Of a stretch of DNA of 20,501 nt, positions 13,493 to 20,476 are shown piece after piece. This stretch comes from UMGS1279 sp045577495 (GTDB lineage Bacteria > Bacillota > Clostridia > Oscillospirales > Acutalibacteraceae). Within the stretch, counting starts at the first letter, position 1. Each line of letters begins with the position of its first letter. The notes under the pieces were generated by a model. It had not been told where the DNA came from. It ran no database searches and saw nothing but the letters and a program-made list of their open reading frames with translations. The translations under genes and the position numbers were made by a program. The stretch covers positions 1 to 20,501 of the forward strand of contig JAZNIK010000057.1 in assembly GCA_045577495.1 (NCBI GenBank). The letters run 5' to 3'.

Positions 13493-14554
13493 TCATCCTT
13501 TCAATATGTTTTTTATTTCACTTATTACTGCCTTCATTTGTTCTTTTGAACCAACAGTAATTCTTATAAAATCTTTAATACGCTCTTTGCCAAAATACCT
13601 AACAAGTATACCTTTGTTTTTAAGCTGCTCGTATAAATCTTTTGCCGAATAATCGGGATGCGATGCAAAAACAAAGTTGGCTTTTGAATCTAAAACATAA
13701 AAACCTAAATTTGATAGTTCTTGTTTTGTGTTTTCACGGTTAGCGATAATATGGTTAATACAATTATCATAATATTCAGTATCCTCTATGGCGGCGGTAG
13801 CGGCGCGCATAGTTAAAGAATTTATATTATAAGGGTTAAATGAAAATCGTATTGTTTCTAAATCCTTAATTATTTCTGCGTTTCCAACGGCATAACCAAC
13901 TCTTAGTCCCGCTAAGGAACGGCTTTTTGAAAATGTGCGAATCACAAGTAGGTTATCATATTTTTTTACAAGCTCTGAACAACTTGCTTTGCCAAAATCC
14001 ATATAGGCTTCATCGATAATCACAAGACGGTTTTGGTTTTGATTAACCAAACTTTTGATATCATTTAAGGAAAGCATTAAGCCTGTGGGAGCGTTAGGAT
14101 TGGCAATTATAATTGGACAATTAAAATGCTTGTAATCTAAAATATCTACCGAAAAATCATCCTTTAGAGCGACTTCGGTTAAATCAACTCCAAACAAATC
14201 GGCATACACAGGATAAAATCCATATGTAATATCAGGACAAGCGAGTTTTGAGCCTCTACCACAAAAAGCCATAATAGAAAATGCAATAACATCATCTGAG
14301 CCGTTTGCCACAAATATGTTTTGTTTTTCTACCGAATGGTGTTTTGCAAGGGCGGCTCTAAGCATTGTTACCTCGGGGTCGGGATAGAGATTTAAATCAT
14401 CAATAAGTTCATCAGTTAAAACCTTTTTAACCTGCGGTGAAGGGGGAAAAGGTGATTCATTAGTATTTAGTTTAATATATTGCTTGTCCTTAGGTTGCTC
14501 ACCCGGAGTATAGGGCTCGAGCTTACTGTAAAGACTGCTCAAAAATTTACTCAA
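13493..14554 (-). CDS. hisC: Histidinol-phosphate aminotransferase HisC
   Basis: 353 residues, fold-type I PLP aminotransferase. Key positions are KLNTNESPFPPSP (28-40), FVANGSDDVI (81-90), NPNAPTG (152-158), IIDEAYMDF (179-187) and the PLP lysine K210 in RTFSKSRSLAGLRVG. C-terminal VRYFGKERIKDFIRITVGS is typical of HisC. It transaminates imidazole acetol phosphate using glutamate. The start is TTG at 14554, six bases after the hisD stop; its ribosome-binding site is weak (a GAGTGA-like stretch), so translation may depend on coupling to hisD. Confidence 0.95.
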   Translation of the reverse strand: MSKFLSSLYSKLEPYTPGEQPKDKQYIKLNTNESPFPPSPQVKKVLTDELIDDLNLYPDPEVTMLRAALAKHHSVEKQNIFVANGSDDVIAFSIMAFCGRGSKLACPDITYGFYPVYADLFGVDLTEVALKDDFSVDILDYKHFNCPIIIANPNAPTGLMLSLNDIKSLVNQNQNRLVIIDEAYMDFGKASCSELVKKYDNLLVIRTFSKSRSLAGLRVGYAVGNAEIIKDLETIRFSFNPYNINSLTMRAATAAIEDTEYYDNCINHIIANRENTKQELSNLGFYVLDSKANFVFASHPDYSAKDLYEQLKNKGILVRYFGKERIKDFIRITVGSKEQMKAVISEIKNILKG

Positions 14555-14560
14555 GTTTTA

Positions 14561-15844
14561 TCACTCACTTTTTTCAAATCGCTTGGAAATGGCTCGTGCG
14601 TGTGCACTAAGTCCTTCGCGCTCGGCAAAGCGAACAACATCGTCTTTAACCCTTGCCAAAGCATCGCCTGTGTAATAAATGTAAGAGGATTTTTTAATAA
14701 AATCATCAACAGATAGAGGGGAGCTGAATCTTGCGGTGCCTGAGGTGGGAAGTGTGTGGTTAGGACCTGCAAGATAATCGCCAAGTGATTCGGGAACATT
14801 TTTGCCAAGGAATATTGAACCCGCATTTGTAATAAGATTTAAAAGTTCAAATGGGTCGTCAACACAAACCTCTAAATGTTCGGGGGCTATAATATTGCTT
14901 ATTTTTACAGCCTCAAACATATCCTTGGTTATAATAATTTTTCCGTTATCGTCAATAGAGGCACGAGCAATTTCAACTCTGGGAAGTTCGGGGATTTGTT
15001 TTTCAAGCTCAGATGATACTTCCTTTGCAAGTTGTTCGCTATCGGTAATTAAAACTGCGGTTGCAAGTTTATCGTGCTCGGCTTGTGAGAGTAGGTCTGC
15101 CGCAACAAATTTTGGGTTACAGCTACCATCTGCCAAAACTAAAATTTCGCTGGGACCTGCAATCATATCAATATCAACAATTCCGTATAGTTTGCGCTTT
15201 GCAGTAGCAACAAAAATATTACCGGGGCCAACGATTTTATCAACCTTGGGAACACTTTCTGTGCCAAGTGCTAAAGCGGCAACAGCTTGTGCGCCGCCGA
15301 GTTTAAAGATTCTATCAACACCCGCAATTTTTGCCGCCGCAAGAATGTAAGAGGGGATAGAGCCGTCTTTGTCGGGCGGTGTCACCATAACAATTTCTTT
15401 AACACCTGCAATTTTGGCGGGGATTGCGTTCATTAAAACAGATGAGGGGTATCTTGCGGTACCACCGGGTACATAAATACCAACCTTTTCAATAGGTGTG
15501 ATTTTTTGACCTAAAATAACACCTTCGGTATCGTTGATTATAAAGTTGTTTCTAACCTGATGGCTATGGAATTTGTGTATGTTTTCCTTAGCTAGCTCTA
15601 TTGTTTTTAAAAATTCTTTGTCTTCATTTAGATAGGCGTTTTCAATTTCTGATTTTTCTACCTCAAGTGAGGAAAGCTTTGCGCCATCGAACTTTTCACA
15701 GTAATCAAAAAGTGCTTTATCGCCGTTTTGTTTAACATTTTCAATAACTTGGGACACAATATCTTCAACCCCTGTTTCAAGGTTGATATCACGCGTTAAA
15801 ATATCGCTGATTTTTGTATCCTCAATTTTCATTATTTTAATCAT
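14561..15844 (-). CDS. hisD: Histidinol dehydrogenase HisD
   Basis: 427 residues. Zinc ligands fit the family at Q254 and H257 (LLSQAEHDK), D356 (ESLGDYLAGPNH) and H415 (GLSAHARA), and the catalytic pair is E322/H323 in APEHLEV. GPGNIFVATAKR and GIVDIDMIAGPSEI are signature stretches. It oxidises histidinol twice to histidine with NAD+. The ATG at 15844 has GGAGGAG at 15852-15858 and overlaps the end of hisG by 8 nt. A second ATG at 15832 would lose four residues but sits too far from that site. Confidence 0.97.
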   Translation of the reverse strand: MIKIMKIEDTKISDILTRDINLETGVEDIVSQVIENVKQNGDKALFDYCEKFDGAKLSSLEVEKSEIENAYLNEDKEFLKTIELAKENIHKFHSHQVRNNFIINDTEGVILGQKITPIEKVGIYVPGGTARYPSSVLMNAIPAKIAGVKEIVMVTPPDKDGSIPSYILAAAKIAGVDRIFKLGGAQAVAALALGTESVPKVDKIVGPGNIFVATAKRKLYGIVDIDMIAGPSEILVLADGSCNPKFVAADLLSQAEHDKLATAVLITDSEQLAKEVSSELEKQIPELPRVEIARASIDDNGKIIITKDMFEAVKISNIIAPEHLEVCVDDPFELLNLITNAGSIFLGKNVPESLGDYLAGPNHTLPTSGTARFSSPLSVDDFIKKSSYIYYTGDALARVKDDVVRFAEREGLSAHARAISKRFEKSE

Positions 15845-16472
15845 TTTTTTGCTCCTCCAAAGCCTTTTGCAAACGCCCGCTAAGTAGATTTATTTCTTCT
15901 GTGTTAAAGGTGTAGGATGCGCGGTTTGCAATAAGTCTTGCGCTAATAGGTAAAATTCTCTCAAACACCTTTAAATTATTTTCTTTAAGTGTTGTGCCGG
16001 TTTCAACTATATCAACAATAACATCTGCCAAGTCAACCAAGGGCGCTATCTCAATTGAGCCGTTAAGCTTGATAATTTCAATCTCGCGGTTAAATGACAT
16101 ATAATGTGCTTTTGCTATATTTGGGAATTTTGTTGCAACACGAATAGGGCGGGAGGTATCTTCTTTATAATCGTTTTTAGCTGCTATGCACATATCACAT
16201 TTGCCGAGCTTTAAATCTAATAGTTCGTAGACCGAAAGCCCACATTCGCACAAAATATCCTTACCAACAACGCCAATATCTGCGGCGCCGTGATAAACAT
16301 ATGCTGCAACATCAGATGGTTTTACAAGCAGATATCTAACGCCTTTTTCGGTATTTTCAAATACTAGTTTTCGATTATCATCATAAATTGCGCTACAATC
16401 ATATCCGATTGAAGCAAACAATTTATAAACCTTATCACCAAGGCGGCCTTTTGGTAATGCTATTGTAATCAT
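15837..16472 (-). CDS. hisG: ATP phosphoribosyltransferase catalytic subunit HisG, short form
   Basis: 211 residues: the short HisG form, which lacks the C-terminal regulatory domain and requires HisZ. It starts ITIALPKGRLGDKVYKLF, and contains DIGVVGKDIL and the PRPP-binding loop DVIVDIVETGTTLKEN (about residues 150-165). It catalyses the first step, ATP plus PRPP to PR-ATP. The ATG at 16472 overlaps the hisZ stop by 4 nt (ATGA) and has GGAGGTGG inside hisZ, consistent with coupled production of the HisG-HisZ complex. Confidence 0.97.
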   Translation of the reverse strand: MITIALPKGRLGDKVYKLFASIGYDCSAIYDDNRKLVFENTEKGVRYLLVKPSDVAAYVYHGAADIGVVGKDILCECGLSVYELLDLKLGKCDMCIAAKNDYKEDTSRPIRVATKFPNIAKAHYMSFNREIEIIKLNGSIEIAPLVDLADVIVDIVETGTTLKENNLKVFERILPISARLIANRASYTFNTEEINLLSGRLQKALEEQKND

Positions 16473-17593
16473 TTTGCCACCTCCATAAGTGCCCCATCCT
16501 TGTATGAAAATACTTTGTTTGCTAAAATTTCATTACTGCCTTTTCTTTCAACCCGAACCGTATAACCCTTTTCGGTAAATTCGGTAACATAATTCAAAAG
16601 ATTTTCATCGGCAGTATCATAGGATATAAGTATATCACAGTCGGATTTTTTGTTTGGATAATAAAGGTTGAGACCATCTAGATATACCGCAAAGCCAAAG
16701 GCAGCACCGCTACCTCTGATTTTTTTTGCTAGGTTATCATATCGTCCACCCGAAAGAACGGGTGATGATGCATTCTTAACATAACCTTGAAGTAAAACAC
16801 CATTGTAATAATCTAAGTGGTTTAAAACCGAAAGGTCAAGCTTGATGTTTTTAATAAGTTCGGTGCCTTTTAAAGAACCTGCAATAGATTTAAGCTCATC
16901 TAATGCGGCGGCGGTTTTATAATCTGTGACCAATTCTTCAAGTAGGGGGAGGGTGTTATCTAACGAGCCGCATATACTTGAAATTTTTATCAAACGGTTA
17001 TAAATATCGTTTGATATATTGTTTTTTTCGCACCAACGGGAAAGGTCGTGGCGATTTTTACGCTTAATAAAGCCTAATACTTCTTTTCGGCGTTCACCTA
17101 CAATACCCGCAGATTCTAAAGCGGCAGAAACAAAAGCTAAATGAGAAACTATAAGAGTGAAATTGCTATCAATAATATTCAGGCTTTTAAGCGCGAGTAA
17201 AATAATTTCGGCGGTGGCATATGTATCAATTTCGCCCAAAAATTCAATGCCACACTGTTTAATCTCTTTTAGGTCGTGTGTTTCTTCGATAATGCGATAA
17301 ACATTTTCGTTGTAATAGTATTTTGCATTTTGGTTGGGGAGAGTACGCGCATTTTTAACGATGGATAACGTAATATCGGGTTTAAGAGCCATCAATTTAC
17401 CAGCCGAATTATTAAAGGCAATAATTCCACCGGTTGATAAAAAATCGCGATTATCACTATAAAAACCGTATTCCTCAAATTTAGACATACAATATTTTTG
17501 ATATCCAAACTGCTCATACAGTTTTGATAATTCTAATGGTAAACGGTCCTCAGCCGAAAGAGAGTTGATATATTGTTGCAAATTTTTCACCAA
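16469..17593 (-). CDS. hisZ: ATP phosphoribosyltransferase regulatory subunit HisZ
   Basis: 374 residues with a class II aminoacyl-tRNA synthetase fold resembling HisRS but with no aminoacylation function. Class II stretches are LYEQFGYQKYCMSKFEEY, FNNSAGKLMALKPDITLSIVK (motif 2-like), FLGEIDTYATAEIILLALKS, LDYYNGVLLQGYV and SGGRYDNL. It forms the HisG-HisZ complex and confers histidine feedback inhibition. The start is uncertain because no in-frame ATG exists. TTG at 17593, GTG at 17590 or TTG at 17581 are possible. The last has GGTGA at 17591-17587 as a ribosome-binding site and would give 370 residues. It is the first gene of the operon and lies only 14-26 nt from the predicted transcription start. 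Confidence 0.93.
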   Translation of the reverse strand: MVKNLQQYINSLSAEDRLPLELSKLYEQFGYQKYCMSKFEEYGFYSDNRDFLSTGGIIAFNNSAGKLMALKPDITLSIVKNARTLPNQNAKYYYNENVYRIIEETHDLKEIKQCGIEFLGEIDTYATAEIILLALKSLNIIDSNFTLIVSHLAFVSAALESAGIVGERRKEVLGFIKRKNRHDLSRWCEKNNISNDIYNRLIKISSICGSLDNTLPLLEELVTDYKTAAALDELKSIAGSLKGTELIKNIKLDLSVLNHLDYYNGVLLQGYVKNASSPVLSGGRYDNLAKKIRGSGAAFGFAVYLDGLNLYYPNKKSDCDILISYDTADENLLNYVTEFTEKGYTVRVERKGSNEILANKVFSYKDGALMEVAK

Positions 17594-17613
17594 CCTAAAA
17601 AATAATATTTATC

Positions 17614-17642
17614 ATTATAATACATTTTATCGCTTTAGTCAA
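17614..17642 (-). promoter_or_regulatory. Sigma-A promoter of the his operon
   Basis: On the minus strand TTGACT (17642-17637), a 17-base spacer, and consensus TATAAT (17619-17614). Transcription would begin near 17607, leaving a leader of only about 14 nt (or 26 nt if the TTG at 17581 is used). No T-box, histidine leader peptide or attenuator fits in that space. Confidence 0.85.
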
Positions 17643-17647
17643 CTAAA
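17634..17647. promoter_or_regulatory. Palindromic candidate operator on the his -35 box
   Basis: TTTAGT-CA-ACTAAA, with perfect 6-base arms, contains the whole -35 hexamer. The core TAGTCAACTA resembles the trp operator core of E. coli TrpR (CTAGTTAACTAG). A TrpR-superfamily protein, YerC/HisR, has been proposed to regulate his genes in Firmicutes, so a histidine-responsive repressor of that type is a reasonable guess. No regulator gene is in the window. Confidence 0.5.
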
Positions 17648-17751
17648 ATCTGCCTTGATACAAGGAAATTAATTTAAAATCTGTAAAGAATATATAATTA
17701 TATATAATAAAGCTATAATGTTTGTGCTAAATGTATATAAAAGTGACCGAC

Positions 17752-17780
17752 TTGACTATATCAATGTGGTAAAGTATAAT
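17752..17780 (+). promoter_or_regulatory. Sigma-A promoter of the divergent membrane-protein gene
   Basis: TTGACT at 17752-17757, a 17-base spacer and consensus TATAAT at 17775-17780. The predicted transcript starts near 17787, upstream of GGCGGTGA (17799-17806) and the ATG at 17811. It has the same hexamers and spacing as the his promoter but lacks the palindrome around the -35. Confidence 0.8.
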
Positions 17781-17810
17781 CTAATAAAAGCTTATTTTGG
17801 CGGTGATTTA

Positions 17811-18368
17811 ATGCGGTTTGTAGCAGTTTTTAAAATGTATTTTAGAAAATCAATTGAATATTTTCTTATGTTTATTCTCTGCTGTTGGATTGGTATTTTA
17901 TGTACTATGATTGGTCAGTATATTCCTGATATATTTAATGCGTCAGTATTAGTTTCAAGAATATTTAAGTTGATTTTTGATACTGTAAGCATTAGTGTTT
18001 TATTATATGTTTTTTCGTATCAAATCGGATATAGAAGCAAAAATTTTAATATTAGATTATCTCTAATTTCATCTGCAGTGTTAATCATACTTCAACAACT
18101 GATTGCCCCTTTATTTGACCACGCTCCATATATTTCGGCTTCTGCATACAGATTAGCAACATTGATTTATTACGGAGGCAAAGAAACCTATAACGCTTTT
18201 AGTAATATAGGGGACCCAATACCAAGTTTAATTCAGCATTTATCTATGACGGCTATAATGATACTTGTTTTTGTGCCAACAATAGTTTTGGGTGAGTATA
18301 TAGGTAAACAAAATAGAATTAAACATGAGCAACAATTTATCGAGTTTTGTAATGGTAATAAAAACTAG
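17811..18368 (+). CDS. Four-helix membrane protein, unrecognised family
   Basis: 185 residues beginning MRFVAVFKMYFRKS. Hydrophobic segments lie near 17-38, 52-72, 83-101 and 145-165. A short polar loop (QIGYRSKNFNIR) separates the second and third, and a longer loop with YYGGKETYNAFSNIGDPIP precedes the fourth. The basic N-terminus and charged C-terminal tail (GKQNRIKHEQQF) suggest both ends are cytoplasmic. The open frame extends back to an ATG at 17718. That ATG has no ribosome-binding site, and a strong promoter lies inside the extension, so I choose the ATG at 17811 with GGCGGTGA at 17799-17806. It is a single gene between his and rpsB. I do not recognise the family and see no catalytic motif. 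Confidence 0.75.
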   Translation: MRFVAVFKMYFRKSIEYFLMFILCCWIGILCTMIGQYIPDIFNASVLVSRIFKLIFDTVSISVLLYVFSYQIGYRSKNFNIRLSLISSAVLIILQQLIAPLFDHAPYISASAYRLATLIYYGGKETYNAFSNIGDPIPSLIQHLSMTAIMILVFVPTIVLGEYIGKQNRIKHEQQFIEFCNGNKN

Positions 18369-18453
18369 TGTTTTTATTTATTTCTACTAAACGAGAAAAG
18401 GTGAAAACTTATTATTTTTAGCCATTTTTTTACCAAAAAAATCAAAAAAACAC

Positions 18454-18482
18454 TTGCGCTTGGAGTTTTGTTGTGATATAAT
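18454..18482 (+). promoter_or_regulatory. Extended -10 promoter of rpsB-tsf
   Basis: TTGCGC at 18454-18459, a 17-base spacer, and TATAAT at 18477-18482 preceded by TGA, giving an extended -10 (TGATATAAT). The weak -35 is compensated by the extended -10. The 85 bases upstream (18369-18453) are A/T-rich runs with no gene or clear terminator; A-tracts there may act as an UP-like element. Confidence 0.75.
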
Positions 18483-18488
18483 ACTCTA

Positions 18489-18610
18489 GCTGCAATGCGG
18501 CAAATAAAATACACACGCTTTGTTGATTGACGGGCAGGTGCAGGCGAAAAACCGCTTGAAACCCGCCAAAGATGATGCAAAGCGGAGGAAAAACCTAGGA
18601 GGAAAAACAA
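18489..18610 (+). promoter_or_regulatory. Structured 5' leader of rpsB, possible S2 autoregulatory element
   Basis: A leader of about 120 nt that can fold. First a small hairpin, GCTGC (18489-18493)/GCGGC (18497-18501). Then a tiered stem: outer CGCTTTG (18516-18522) with CAAAGCG (18578-18584), middle CGGG (18531-18534) with CCCG (18562-18565), and apical CAGGCG (18541-18546) with CGCTTG (18553-18558) around AAAAAC. A GGAGG at 18584-18588 abuts the outer helix, and the working AGGAGG is at 18597-18602. Base pairing is read directly; the regulatory role is inferred from r-protein leaders in general. Confidence 0.5.
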
Positions 18611-19360
18611 ATGGCATCAGTAGTATCTATGAAACAACTTTTGGAGGCTGGCGTACATTTTGGTCATCAGACTCGTCGTTGGAATCCAAAAATGGCCGAG
18701 TATATTTTTACCGAGCGTAACGGTATCTATATTATCGACCTGCAGAAAACTGCAAAAAAATTAAACGAGGCATATGCTTTTGCTCGCGATATCGCAGCAG
18801 CCGGCGGAGATATTTTATTCGTTGGTACCAAAAAGCAGGCTCAAGATTCAGTTAAGGAAGAGGCTATCAACTGCTCAATGCCTTACGTAAATGCACGTTG
18901 GCTTGGCGGTATGCTTACTAACTTCCGCACAATTCGTCGTCGTATTGACCGCCTTAATCAGCTTCGCGCTATGGAAGAGGATGGCACATTCGACCTTCTC
19001 CCCAAAAAAGAAGTTATCAAACTTCGCGCAGAGATTGAAAAACTTGAAAAGTTCCTTGGTGGTATCCAGGATATGAAAAAAATCCCCGGTGCTATGTTTA
19101 TCGTAGACCCTCGCAAAGAGAGAATTGCTGTATCTGAGGCTAAAAAACTCGGTATTCCGATTATTGCTATCGTTGATACAAACTGCGATCCTGATGAGAT
19201 TGACGCAGTTATTCCCGGTAATGATGACGCTATCCGCGCAGTAAAACTTATTGCAGGTACTATCGCTGCAGCTGTTATTGAGGGTCGTCAAGGTGAGCAA
19301 ACTGCTCCTGAGGCTACCGAAGAGGCTGAAGAAGTTGCTGCAGAGGAAGCTGCTGAATAA
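18611..19360 (+). CDS. rpsB: 30S ribosomal protein S2
   Basis: 249 residues. It starts MASVVSMKQLLEAGVHFGHQ and continues TRRWNPKMAEYIFTERNGIYIIDL, the invariant S2 N-terminus. Central stretches include FVGTKKQAQDSV, YVNARWLGGMLTNF and PGAMFIVDPRKERIAVSEAKKLGIP, and PDEIDAVIPGNDDAIRA is the C-terminal signature. A short acidic Glu/Ala tail follows, as in many Firmicutes. The ATG at 18611 has a full AGGAGG at 18597-18602. Codon use is more biased (GGT, CGT, CGC, ATC) than in flanking genes, as expected for a highly expressed gene. It is cotranscribed with tsf, 44 nt downstream. Confidence 0.98.
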   Translation: MASVVSMKQLLEAGVHFGHQTRRWNPKMAEYIFTERNGIYIIDLQKTAKKLNEAYAFARDIAAAGGDILFVGTKKQAQDSVKEEAINCSMPYVNARWLGGMLTNFRTIRRRIDRLNQLRAMEEDGTFDLLPKKEVIKLRAEIEKLEKFLGGIQDMKKIPGAMFIVDPRKERIAVSEAKKLGIPIIAIVDTNCDPDEIDAVIPGNDDAIRAVKLIAGTIAAAVIEGRQGEQTAPEATEEAEEVAAEEAAE

Positions 19361-19404
19361 TTTAGCATAAGTATTTAATATTTTCTAAATTGGAGGAAAT
19401 TAAA

Positions 19405-20313
19405 ATGGCATTTACAGCAAAAGACGTTCAAGCCCTCCGCGAGAAGACCGGTTGTGGCATGATGGATTGTAAAAAAGCTTTAGTTGAAACCGATGGCGAT
19501 ATGGATGCCGCTATTGAGTTTTTGAGAGAAAAAGGTCTTGCACAACAGGCTAAAAAGGCAAGTCGTATTGCTGCAGAGGGTATGGTTCTTGCAACTGTAT
19601 TCGGCAATGTTGGTGTTGTTGTTGAGCTTAACGCAGAGACCGACTTTGTTGCTAACAGTGATACTTTCAAAGAGCTTACCGCTAAGGTTGCTAAGGTTAT
19701 TGCAGAGCAAAACCCTGCAGATGTTGATGCACTTTTAGCTTGTGCTGAAAATGGTGTTACAGTTGCAGATATGGTTCAAGAGGTTTTCCTTGCTGTTCGT
19801 GAGAATATCAAGGTTCGCCGTTTTGAGCGTTATGAGGGTGTTGTTTCTACCTATGTTCACGCAGGTGGTAAAATCGGTGTTATGGTTAAATTTGATACCG
19901 ATGCAGCAGATAATGATACCTTTAAAGAGATGGCTAAGGATATTGCAATGCAAATCGCAGCAGTTAATCCTCAGTATCTTGACAGAGATTCAGTTCCTGC
20001 AGATGTTGTTGAGCATGAAAAAGCAATCCTTGTTTCTCAGATGAAAGAGGATCCTAAAATGGCTAACAAGCCTGAGCAGGTTCTTGGTAAAATTGTTGAG
20101 GGTAAAATCGGTAAATACTTCTCTGAAGTATGCCTTATGGAGCAAGCCTTTGTTAAGGATGGCGACTTTACCGTTGGCAAGTATGTTGCAGCTAAAGCTA
20201 AAGAGATTGGCAGCGATGTTAAGGTTGTATCCTTTGTTCGTTTTGAGAAGGGCGAAGGCATCGAAAAACGTGTTGACAACTTTGCAGATGAAGTTGCAGG
20301 TATGATTAAATAA
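19405..20313 (+). CDS. tsf: Elongation factor Ts
   Basis: 302 residues. The N-terminal UBA-like domain reads VQALREKTGCGMMDCKKALV and then DMDAAIEFLREKG. The conserved EF-Tu contact motif is TDFVA in ELNAETDFVANSDTF. Two core repeats follow, and the end is VKVVSFVRFEKGEGIEK. EF-Ts exchanges GDP for GTP on EF-Tu. The ATG at 19405 has GGAGG at 19392-19396. A TTG 15 bases earlier overlaps that site and is rejected. Gene order rpsB-tsf is nearly universal. Here two hairpins follow directly instead of the frequent next gene pyrH. Confidence 0.98.
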   Translation: MAFTAKDVQALREKTGCGMMDCKKALVETDGDMDAAIEFLREKGLAQQAKKASRIAAEGMVLATVFGNVGVVVELNAETDFVANSDTFKELTAKVAKVIAEQNPADVDALLACAENGVTVADMVQEVFLAVRENIKVRRFERYEGVVSTYVHAGGKIGVMVKFDTDAADNDTFKEMAKDIAMQIAAVNPQYLDRDSVPADVVEHEKAILVSQMKEDPKMANKPEQVLGKIVEGKIGKYFSEVCLMEQAFVKDGDFTVGKYVAAKAKEIGSDVKVVSFVRFEKGEGIEKRVDNFADEVAGMIK

Positions 20314-20336
20314 TCATAAATAGTTAAATTTAAACA

Positions 20337-20360
20337 CCGCAGATTCGATTGAATCTGCGG
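20337..20360 (+). terminator. First hairpin after tsf
   Basis: CCGCAGATTC/GAATCTGCGG, a perfect 10-bp stem with loop GATT. It lacks a following T-tract, so by itself it is more likely an RNA-stabilising or pausing hairpin, or part of a two-hairpin terminator. Confidence 0.75.
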
Positions 20361-20363
20361 TCA

Positions 20364-20399
20364 GACCGCTGACAAAGGTAAGTCAGCGGTCATTTTTTT
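20364..20399 (+). terminator. Intrinsic terminator of rpsB-tsf
   Basis: GACCGCTGAC (20364-20373) pairs with GTCAGCGGTC (20382-20391) around an 8-base loop, followed by A and seven T residues (20393-20399). This is a canonical rho-independent terminator. Confidence 0.93.
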
Positions 20400-20410
20400 G
20401 CAAAAACAGG

Positions 20411-20439
20411 ATGAAAAAGCAGTGTAAATATGGTATAAT
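20411..20439 (+). promoter_or_regulatory. Promoter of the gene at the right edge
   Basis: ATGAAA at 20411-20416, a 17-base spacer and TATAAT at 20434-20439 with TGG just before it (extended -10 TGGTATAAT). It starts about 12 bases after the tsf terminator and leads to GAGGG and the ATG at 20477. Confidence 0.7.
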
Positions 20440-20476
20440 AGAAGCATAGAAAAACCGCATAAAAAGAGGGATTTTA

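Noticed and set aside
14802..15350. A 182-codon open frame on the plus strand opposite hisD
   Set aside because: Shadow of hisD; serine- and alanine-rich low-information sequence with no domain and no promoter.
17594..17717. T-box or histidine leader-peptide attenuator for his
   Set aside because: The promoter lies within about 26 bases of the start codon, there are no runs of histidine codons and no T-box-like conserved elements.
19390..19404. TTG start for tsf adding MEEIK
   Set aside because: It overlaps the GGAGG ribosome-binding site that serves the ATG at 19405; EF-Ts proteins begin near MAFTAKDV.
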